Assembly (NCBI GenBank): GCA_002344785.1
Contig: DDUL01000002.1
Span: 1-55,260 of the forward strand
Reading direction: 5' to 3'
DNA: 55,260 nucleotides
From: Bdellovibrionaceae bacterium UBA2339
Lineage (GTDB): Bacteria; Bdellovibrionota; Bdellovibrionia; Bdellovibrionales; JAMPXM01
Below, one piece after another: positions 16,046 through 23,183 of the stretch. Position 1 is the stretch's first letter. The number at the start of each line of letters is the position of its first letter. Both the position numbers and the translations under genes were made by a program. Below the pieces are notes generated by a model that had not been told where the DNA came from, searched no databases, and saw only the letters and a list, made by a program, of their open reading frames with translations.

Positions 16046-16669
16046 CTAAGTTGCCCGATATGCCCAAAAGTGCCCTTTGATTACGGAAACAAACTCAATG
16101 TAGAGGCTCATGATGATGGAGGCATCTTCAGCGGACTGGAGGCTGGTCGGAACTAGGAGTTCTATGGATGCGTTTGAGGCACCCTCAATTGTTGAGGTTC
16201 CATAATGACCTGCGTGAGTTTTCAAACTTTCTTCGAGCATCCATTTGAGCCCAGTGTCGAATTGAAAGTGTTCTGTCTCGTTGAAAGTCACTGAGAATCG
16301 AGGGACCTCGGAGGCGCCGATCATGATCATCAGGCTCTTCTTTTCCAGCGGTGTTTGAGATTGGACCACCTGACGAAGATGGGCCGCGATCTGTTTCGCT
16401 GGCAACGCACCTTCTGACGATGGGCCATGTTCAACGAGAAAACAGTCAATCGCCACTAAATCGGGCAGCAATGCCTTTATGATAGTGGTGGCGAGCGGTC
16501 CTGGGTCAGATACGCATCCCAACAAACAAACCGATGCTTGGACCTCACCGCCGACCTTTCGGTTCATGTGGTGGTGATAGTGATGTACGACCCATTGATC
16601 CACTTCGCCAAATATCTGATGTCGGATGGTATTGGTCTCAATGAGCTTCATGGGTTGAACTCCTGACAT
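16046..16669 (-). CDS. Unknown protein sharing a C-terminal motif with its neighbour (island gene 2)
   Basis: This 207-residue protein has a His-rich stretch VVHHYHHHMNRK near the N-terminus and a hydrophobic middle (SVCLLGCVSDPGPLATTIIKALLPDLVAIDCFLV). Its C-terminus SIELLVPTSL...IEFVSVIKG matches the neighbouring protein's DILMSVPASLF...NKLISTIAFG in spacing and pattern, so the two are probably related. ATG 16669 (AAGGG) or ATG 16651 (AGGAG) may be the start. The gap to the upstream gene is 15 bases, which suggests an operon. No known domain is recognised. Confidence 0.65.
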   Translation of the reverse strand: MSGVQPMKLIETNTIRHQIFGEVDQWVVHHYHHHMNRKVGGEVQASVCLLGCVSDPGPLATTIIKALLPDLVAIDCFLVEHGPSSEGALPAKQIAAHLRQVVQSQTPLEKKSLMIMIGASEVPRFSVTFNETEHFQFDTGLKWMLEESLKTHAGHYGTSTIEGASNASIELLVPTSLQSAEDASIIMSLYIEFVSVIKGHFWAYRAT

Positions 16670-16684
16670 ATCGACCCTTTCACT

Positions 16685-17359
16685 TCAGTCGAACCTTGAA
16701 TCAGAAATGACCGTAGAACTCGCAACGAGTCCAAAAGCGATGGTCGAAATAAGTTTGTTAGTGAACCCTGTGATATTTGAATAGTTCGTGTCAAAAAACA
16801 GTGAGGCGGGAACGGACATCAAAATGTCGCAACCTGAGTTGCCAGGAGGAAGGGCAAATCCCGCCTTGGATGCAAAAGAATCCGTCGCTCTGCCAAATGG
16901 AAGCGATGAAACATTGAATAAATGTTCAAATTGGCGAGTCACGACCTGCTCAAATTCGCCGACACAACGAAAGCGGATTTCGTCAATTGAGTTCGTGATC
17001 TCTAAAACGGCTATTGGATTTCGAAAGTCTTGAGTATTTTTGTGTCGGATCCTGGCGAGCCGATTCAGCGTTGTCTCAATCGAGTCGAATGGCGGATGTT
17101 TCTGAGGCGACAGAGTGAGCTCTTCAGAGTCCGAAGGGTTTTCCAGAATAATGGGTGAGAGTGTCGCAACATGTTCACTGATACATTCAATTGGCATTGT
17201 GGCATTGAGAATTTCACTGCAAGGAAGAGACTCTACTTTTGAATTTACATCTCGTAACCGGGCAAACTGACGACTGAAAACGATCCAGCCAAACTTTGAA
17301 AAGTCGTTCGATGAAATAAAGGTCCAGTTCCGACCAGATTCCACAACGAGCTGCTTCAA
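16685..17359 (-). CDS. Unknown protein, likely paralogue of island gene 2 (island gene 3)
   Basis: TTG 17359 is chosen because AAGGAG lies five bases before it; the frame extends up to 17446 but has no ribosome site there. The product is about 224 residues with no signal peptide. The C-terminal third, with FGRATDSFASKAGFALPPG then CDILMSVPASLFF and a final hydrophobic helix (LISTIAFGLVASSTV), resembles the C-terminus of the next gene's product. Function is unknown. Composition and strand match the other island genes. Confidence 0.62.
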   Translation of the reverse strand: MKQLVVESGRNWTFISSNDFSKFGWIVFSRQFARLRDVNSKVESLPCSEILNATMPIECISEHVATLSPIILENPSDSEELTLSPQKHPPFDSIETTLNRLARIRHKNTQDFRNPIAVLEITNSIDEIRFRCVGEFEQVVTRQFEHLFNVSSLPFGRATDSFASKAGFALPPGNSGCDILMSVPASLFFDTNYSNITGFTNKLISTIAFGLVASSTVISDSRFD

Positions 17360-17515
17360 GTTCACTCCTTTATTTTGGTAGGCCCGCAAGCCGCTCTCGC
17401 CGCATCGGCGGGTGATGTCACGTGAGACAAGGCTTTGACCCATCAAAGGGATTTATCTCAGTTTTATGTTAGCACTGTTGTCGATGACATCGTGCTCGAA
17501 TCTCAAGACAGGGTG

Positions 17516-18103
17516 TCAGATGTGTGCCGTACTGAGATAAGTTAAGAGACTCCAAAGTTGTTCTTCGGCTAAAGCTCTCCTTTGAGCGCCATCTAGATTT
17601 TCCGCGATCCTAATACGAAAGAGTTCAAAGTCGTGAAGCTCTCCCGTCGGCCGCTGAATTGTGGCAAGGTTTTCTAACGCGGGCATCTTTCGCAAGTAGG
17701 TTTCGAAATCGGGGCGAGATGCGACGAGGTCGGAATCAACCCAGAGAGTGATCATCGAATTCTCGTCTTTATCAATGGCTCTCTCGACATGAGCCACTCG
17801 TTTCAAACGAGAGCCTTGCTGATTCAGCAGATCGGAAAACTTGACGACATCCATGAAGTCACCGAAAGGGAGGGAAGCTACATTTTCCTCGGCCGCAAAT
17901 GACATGAACTTCATTCGATGTAGATTCATTGTACTCGAAATGAATTGCAGGTCTCTCAAGGGACCCTTCAGCATCGTATTGAAATTGAAAATGACCAAAC
18001 AGTCGGGACTCGACGAACTCGTCGGCGAAGACAATGTGATCAAGGTGTTGGGACTTACTTCGAGGGTCTCAAACTCCACGGAAAACCTATGGAAGCGATC
18101 CAT
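17516..18103 (-). CDS. Unknown protein (island gene 4)
   Basis: This 195-residue protein starts at ATG 18103 behind GGAG. It has no signal peptide or membrane helix. It is Ser/Thr-rich at the N-terminus (TLITLSSPTSSSS), has a basic middle (QGSRLKRVAHVERA) and ends in a helical, acidic stretch (DGAQRRALAEEQLWSLLTYL). No domain is recognised. It lies about 155 bases upstream of island gene 3, in the same direction. Confidence 0.62.
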   Translation of the reverse strand: MDRFHRFSVEFETLEVSPNTLITLSSPTSSSSPDCLVIFNFNTMLKGPLRDLQFISSTMNLHRMKFMSFAAEENVASLPFGDFMDVVKFSDLLNQQGSRLKRVAHVERAIDKDENSMITLWVDSDLVASRPDFETYLRKMPALENLATIQRPTGELHDFELFRIRIAENLDGAQRRALAEEQLWSLLTYLSTAHI

Positions 18104-18186
18104 GTCCTACTCCGAATGAGAATGAATTTCGAAGGTGCGTCGCGACTCTGATTTGTGGATCGTCAGTGGGTAAGCTCCAGCGGGCT

Positions 18187-18645
18187 CTACCGAGCTTCAC
18201 GTTTACTTTTTGAACAAACAGTGGGCGCCAACTCGGGCCACGTGTATTTCAATCCGTCTGGACATAGATTCTCCAACTCGAAGGGTTTTGACCCACACCA
18301 TCGAGTCTTGCCGATGAATTCAGGCTTCAAGTGACTTGGGCACTCGGCAGGACTTTGACCTTCATAGCTGTTGATTGGTTTTACAAGACAACGGAAACGC
18401 TTAGGCTTTGGTACGTCTGGTTTTTTTGACGGAAATGATCCGCGACCGTTGAATGTGTCAGCAACGCCAACTTCGTTGGACTTATCAGGCTCAAATCGAA
18501 TCCTCGCCTCTTTGCCGAACTGGCGTTGGCAAAAATTGAAATTAGCTTGATCCTCTTTGGCCGACGAATCGGCGAATGCCTTATGGGATGCAAAGAGAGA
18601 TGCAAAAAGAACCGATGTGAGAAATATGGAAATCATGAGGTTCAT
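18187..18645 (-). CDS. Small secreted Cys-rich protein (island gene 5)
   Basis: ATG 18645 follows AGGAGTG and opens a good signal peptide, MNLMISIFLTSVLFASLFAS with cleavage near KAFA-DSS. The mature part of about 130 residues has seven cysteines (in NFCQRQF, FRCLV, AECPS, RWCGS, NLCPDG, TVCSK and similar) and several WxP/PxxC turns, so disulfides are likely. It is basic and has no known domain. It is the most upstream gene of the AT-rich cluster and the only clearly exported one. Confidence 0.68.
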   Translation of the reverse strand: MNLMISIFLTSVLFASLFASHKAFADSSAKEDQANFNFCQRQFGKEARIRFEPDKSNEVGVADTFNGRGSFPSKKPDVPKPKRFRCLVKPINSYEGQSPAECPSHLKPEFIGKTRWCGSKPFELENLCPDGLKYTWPELAPTVCSKSKREAR

Positions 18646-19022
18646 GTTTTCACTCCTGCCTGCGGGGAGCCGCGCCTTCAATTTGCCTCGCTGATTATCA
18701 GCCGGTCACTTATATTTACGGGACCCCAAAGAATCCCAATAGGACCTCAATAGTTTTAGAGAGAGTCTTAGCGTGCGCCCCGCCCACGCCGCGTTGCCAG
18801 TAAAGGGCAGCGCGGACCTCAATCAGGCCATTCAGCGGCTCCGCGGAATCGAGATCTCCCCAGGCCAAGTCGTATAGGCGGGCGCGATCGCCAATGGATT
18901 CGCCCTCGCGCTCAAAAGTCCGCAGAGTGGCCTCGGCCGCTGAGGCTGAAAATTCGGCACGAGAGTTGCGACGTCCGGCGACGGCTCAGTCCATTTTGGA
19001 AATCTCGATTTCAGGAGGTCGT
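18646..19022. other. Island border with possible gene remnant
   Basis: Composition changes from AT-rich to GC-rich near 18770. Minus-strand positions 18985 to 18716 form an open frame of 89 codons plus stop without any ATG or GTG. Its conceptual product (…GDRARLYDLAWGDLDSAEP…) has protein-like composition and high GC at third codon positions. It may be a fragment of a gene cut by island insertion, or only a chance frame in GC-rich DNA. The promoter of the phospholipase D-like gene must also lie here. Confidence 0.3.
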
Positions 19023-21401
19023 ATGTCGACTCGTTGGAGCGTTCGCCGCAAAATCGTCTTGGGTTTGACCGCGGCCTCGGCCCTCGTGGCACTTCGTTCG
19101 CCAGCTCAGGCGCAGTGGAGTCTCTTCGAGACGGGCGAGCTCAAAGAGAGCGAAATTCTGGCCGCTTCTTCGACGGGCGCTCTGCCGGTGCAGTCGGCGC
19201 GAGTCATCGTCGACAACGACGCCGCTTTTCAAACCAAGCTGGAAGCCATTCGCGCGGCACGCTCCAGCATCCGCATGGTCTACTACATTTATTCGGATGA
19301 TCACTCGTCGTCCGTGTTGAGTGAAGAGCTGATCGCGGCCGCGAAGCGCGGTGTGCAGGTGAAGCTCCTGCTCGACTACCACACCAATCACAAGCATCTC
19401 GATCTGTTGGCCGCGATGATGAAGGAAGGAAATTCTGGGCGAGGCCGCTTGGAAGTTCGTCTCTTCAATGGACCAACACTTGAAATTAAAAAGGATTCCA
19501 AATTCTTGGTGTCCGCGTGTAGTGCGCAGGCCGCTCGCCAAGGCGGCACCGCCTGTTCGGACGAAAAGCTCGCCGCGGTTGAGAGATTCTTCGCTCAGGA
19601 TCCCTCAGGTCAGTCATCGTTTTTCTTGAAGCTTTTCCTTGCGGGCCTTTACTCCAAGAATGTCGGCGCCTTGCAATTGGCCGCCGTCGAGGGCTCGGGA
19701 TTCAATGCCGCCGCGACCGCAAGCGCGCAGCCGAGCAAAGAAGAGATCGAACAGCTCATGGAATTCGGTCGCTTGGTTTTCGATGCGAAATTCCGCGGCA
19801 GCTTGCAGGCGAAGATCAAGCTCGGTTTGGCCTTTGCGATGTACGGCGAAAAGCTGGGGCCCATCTACAATATGCTGACCAGCACTTTGCCAGTTGAGCG
19901 CGAGCGCAACGAAGCGGCGAAGATGGATTGGAAACACCTCACGGACTTTACACACCATAAGCTTTTGGCTGTGGACGACACCTTCATTCAGTTGGGTGGT
20001 CGTAACATTGAAGACTCGTATCACATGCAGGCGAACGAACTGACCAAGAAGTACATCTTCATGGATACGGATATGTTGGTTCGGCTGAAGTCACCGCACG
20101 CAGGTGTCGCCGCGACCTATGATCGTCTGTTCAACTTCCGCGCGATGAGCGTGCCGCTGGCGGATGTTCAGCGCGAAGCGCCGCTCGGGCTACTCAAGAA
20201 CCTGCCGCTTGTGCAGCAAGCTGTCGCCAGCTGTGCGACGACAAAGGCCTCGCAGCCGGCGCGCTATGAGAATTGCGTGGCCACTGCGTACTCACGCTCG
20301 AGCGTTGTCGCTGATGAAGCTCGTCAGGACGAGGCACTGCGTGTGATGCGCCAGAACGCGCAAGTGTACCGCACGCGCTATCAGCCGCGTATTCAGGAAA
20401 CTTGGCGTGCAGCGCTCAATCAAGGTGACGAGCTCTCCGCGCAGGATGTGCGCAGCATGTTGCTCACCTATATTGAGAACGTGCCGTTTGATAAGTCGGT
20501 CGCCGTGGGTCAAGAGCGCCGGAAGTACGGCGTGGACAATGGCCGCGATGAGCGAAGCGGAAAATACATTCATAGCCTATGGACGCAGTCTTTGCGTCAT
20601 GTTTGTCGCGAGACCTCGCGATCAGGACAGCGCCAGCGCGTGATCCTGCATCAGGGCTATGTGCTGATGCCGTCGAACTTGATGATCGCGATGGGTTCGA
20701 TGCTCAATGGCGATTGGGACTGCCGCAATGTCGAGGTCATCATCCTCACCAACTCGCCGCAGACGACGGACTTGAACATCATCAACTTCTTTGCGCGCCA
20801 TCAGCTGAAAGCTTTGCTCGATTACGCCGCCAACAGCCCGTCGCACAGCAAGGCGCGCATTCGCGTGCTGGAGCACAAGGCGCCGGCGGATGGCTCGAAA
20901 GTCAGGTCCTTGCACACCAAGCTGAACATCATCGGTAACGATGTGATTCTGGGTTCGGCCAATGCGGATGTGCGCAGCTACTATATGGATACGAACAACG
21001 GTTTCTTCTTCCGCGGTGCGCGCGAATTCGTGCGCGACTATCAGGCGCATGTGGCGCGTCTCATCGCCGATCGCAATCAAGTGGGCGACTTGTCGCAGGA
21101 GCTCTTGCGCAAGTCGACGGCTGACTTGATCAACGAGGACCTCATGGCGATTCGCGGCCTGGTGCAGAAGTACGACAAGCAGGGAAGAATCACGCCGGAG
21201 CGTTTGGAGCTGATCAATCAACAAGTCGTTCGCGTGCTCACTTACACCTTCCAAACCAATCAAAAATTGGTGAATCGATTGATGATCGACGTGCAGATAC
21301 CGCAAGGCGAAGGCGGATCTCACGGCCAGGAAGATGGCGAACGCTTGCGACTGCAAAATGATCTCGCCAACGACTTCAACTCGTTGATGATGCTCTTGTA
21401 A
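19023..21401 (+). CDS. Exported phospholipase D-like protein
   Basis: A 792-residue member of the phospholipase D/cardiolipin synthase superfamily with two HKD-type motifs. The first is complete: His311-x-Lys313 and Asp318 in HHKLLAVDD, followed by GGRNIEDSY. The second, His631-x-Lys633 in HTKLNIIGND, has Gly638 where Asp is expected, with an Asp two residues later, and is followed by GSANADVRSYY. ATG 19023 has the ribosome site AGGAGG and opens a signal peptide ending in PAQA, so the enzyme works in the envelope or outside. It is longer than usual bacterial Cls (about 480-500), with a large insert between the motifs. It may act on lipids or nucleic acid outside the cytoplasm. Confidence 0.88.
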   Translation: MSTRWSVRRKIVLGLTAASALVALRSPAQAQWSLFETGELKESEILAASSTGALPVQSARVIVDNDAAFQTKLEAIRAARSSIRMVYYIYSDDHSSSVLSEELIAAAKRGVQVKLLLDYHTNHKHLDLLAAMMKEGNSGRGRLEVRLFNGPTLEIKKDSKFLVSACSAQAARQGGTACSDEKLAAVERFFAQDPSGQSSFFLKLFLAGLYSKNVGALQLAAVEGSGFNAAATASAQPSKEEIEQLMEFGRLVFDAKFRGSLQAKIKLGLAFAMYGEKLGPIYNMLTSTLPVERERNEAAKMDWKHLTDFTHHKLLAVDDTFIQLGGRNIEDSYHMQANELTKKYIFMDTDMLVRLKSPHAGVAATYDRLFNFRAMSVPLADVQREAPLGLLKNLPLVQQAVASCATTKASQPARYENCVATAYSRSSVVADEARQDEALRVMRQNAQVYRTRYQPRIQETWRAALNQGDELSAQDVRSMLLTYIENVPFDKSVAVGQERRKYGVDNGRDERSGKYIHSLWTQSLRHVCRETSRSGQRQRVILHQGYVLMPSNLMIAMGSMLNGDWDCRNVEVIILTNSPQTTDLNIINFFARHQLKALLDYAANSPSHSKARIRVLEHKAPADGSKVRSLHTKLNIIGNDVILGSANADVRSYYMDTNNGFFFRGAREFVRDYQAHVARLIADRNQVGDLSQELLRKSTADLINEDLMAIRGLVQKYDKQGRITPERLELINQQVVRVLTYTFQTNQKLVNRLMIDVQIPQGEGGSHGQEDGERLRLQNDLANDFNSLMMLL

Positions 21402-21423
21402 CGACGCCTGTGAGTGCGGGGCT

Positions 21424-22980
21424 TTAGAATCCGATCTCGTCGTCCGCGGCTTTCGGCGGACGAGGGCTTGGCCTGCGTGCGGCGCTCGCCGCGCGGCCAC
21501 CACGCACGGTTTCCGCAAGCTCGCGAAGATCGCGCACAAAGCGTACGCCCGAAATTTTCTCGGCTTTGATCATCGACGCGAGCTGCTTTTGATTCGAGGC
21601 CGGCACGATGAAGCGTTCAAAGCCAAGTTTGCGCGCTTCGCGCAGGCGTTGATCGGCAAAGTTCACCGCGCGCGCTTCGCCGGTGAGCCCGAGCTCGCCG
21701 AAGTACACCGTCTTGGCATCCAAAGACTCGCCACACTCGGATGAAATCAGTGCCGCCGCCACGGCGAAATCGGCCGCGGGCTCGTCCAAATTCAAACCAC
21801 CGACGACGTTGATGAAAAGATCCGAGGCGTGCAACTTCAATCCCAAATGACGATTGAGAATTGCCGCGAGCAAGTGCACACGTTGCGTATCAAAGCCAAT
21901 CGATGTGCGGCGCGGTTGCGGCAACGGCGAAGAAATCGTCAGCGCCTGCACTTCGCAGAGAATGGGACGTGAACCTTCCATCGACGCGAAGACGGCAGAG
22001 CCGATCAGCTCGCGGCCGCGCTCTTCTAAAAACATCTCCGATGGGTTTGTCACTTCCACTAAGCCGCGCGAGTCCATCGTGAACACGCCAAGCTCGTGAG
22101 TTGCGCCGAAGCGATTCTTGAGCGCGCGAAGCAAGCGAAACGCGTGCGTGGCATCGCCCTCAAAGGCGAGCACAGTGTCCACCATGTGTTCCAGCACTTT
22201 GGGTCCAGCGATCTGACCTTCTTTGGTCACATGACCGATGACGAACACCGAAATGCCCTGTGACTTCGCCAAATGCATGAGCGCGGCGGCGCACTCGCGC
22301 ACCTGTGTGACGGATCCCGGCGCGCTTTCGATGTCGGAACGATAAATCGTTTGAATCGAATCGACGATCAGCACGCAAGGCGCGCCATCGGCCTGTGCCT
22401 GATGCGCCATCGCGCGATCGCGAATCACTTCAAGTTCGGACTCAGCCGCCAAGCGCACACCAGCCTGCACGACACCCATTCGCTCCGCGCGAAGCGCAGT
22501 TTGTGTGACGCTTTCTTCGCCGGAAATGTAGAGAACTTGTGAGCCTCTTTGCGCGAGGCCTCCGGCCATCTGCATCATCAAGGTGGACTTGCCGATTCCC
22601 GGATCGCCGCCCACCAACACGAAACTACCTTTCACAAGGCCGCCGCCCAACACGCGGTCGAGTTCGCTTGAACCCGTGGGGAGACGCATTTTCGACTCTG
22701 TGCTTCCTGAGTGGGCCTGTGCGATGGCCTCTTCGATGCTGAAACTCAGAGCAGATGCCGAGCCTGAATTTGCCCCAATCGCCCAAGCGCGAGATCCCGA
22801 CGCCCCGCCAGAAAATGAGCCAGACTTCGCACCTGAAAGCCCGCGCGGCTCGCCGTCGGTGATGCGCTCTTCGACGAGGGTGTTCCACTCGCCGCAATCT
22901 GTGCATCGACCTTCCCAGCGCGTGCGCTGCGATCCACAATTTTGACAGACGAAGACGGATTTCGATTTCGACTTGGCCAT
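21424..22980 (-). CDS. radA: DNA repair protein RadA
   Basis: RadA is a RecA-like ATPase/helicase that helps process branched intermediates in recombination. The 518-residue product has the C4 zinc finger (Cys12, 15, 26, 29), Walker A GGDPGIGKST, the RadA-specific KNRFG motif, and a C-terminal Lon-protease-like domain (INVVGGLNLDEPAADFAVAAALIS). ATG 22980 gives the family N-terminus; a start nine codons earlier is less likely. Residues 55-90 form a Ser/Gly-rich insert between finger and ATPase. It converges with the phospholipase D-like gene (22-base gap). Confidence 0.96.
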   Translation of the reverse strand: MAKSKSKSVFVCQNCGSQRTRWEGRCTDCGEWNTLVEERITDGEPRGLSGAKSGSFSGGASGSRAWAIGANSGSASALSFSIEEAIAQAHSGSTESKMRLPTGSSELDRVLGGGLVKGSFVLVGGDPGIGKSTLMMQMAGGLAQRGSQVLYISGEESVTQTALRAERMGVVQAGVRLAAESELEVIRDRAMAHQAQADGAPCVLIVDSIQTIYRSDIESAPGSVTQVRECAAALMHLAKSQGISVFVIGHVTKEGQIAGPKVLEHMVDTVLAFEGDATHAFRLLRALKNRFGATHELGVFTMDSRGLVEVTNPSEMFLEERGRELIGSAVFASMEGSRPILCEVQALTISSPLPQPRRTSIGFDTQRVHLLAAILNRHLGLKLHASDLFINVVGGLNLDEPAADFAVAAALISSECGESLDAKTVYFGELGLTGEARAVNFADQRLREARKLGFERFIVPASNQKQLASMIKAEKISGVRFVRDLRELAETVRGGRAASAARRPSPRPPKAADDEIGF

Positions 22981-23183
22981 AAGCTTGTGGCTATCATGTT
23001 CCTTCACGGGGAGCCACAGCGAAGATGGGTGAAATGCAGTCTGCGCCGCACTTTAAGCTGAGTTGGAATTTATCGAACCGAGAGACGCATCAGCAAGTGT
23101 CAATGGGTTTGTCTGTGGGCGAGTCGGTGGGTTTTTCTGTGGTGGGCGTTTCTGGGGTCCGATTCTCGATCACTCAACGCGTG

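Noticed and set aside
17413..17429. Third copy of the TGTCTCA-N3-TGAGACA element upstream of island gene 3
   Set aside because: Only the right half (TGAGACA) is present; the left arm does not match.
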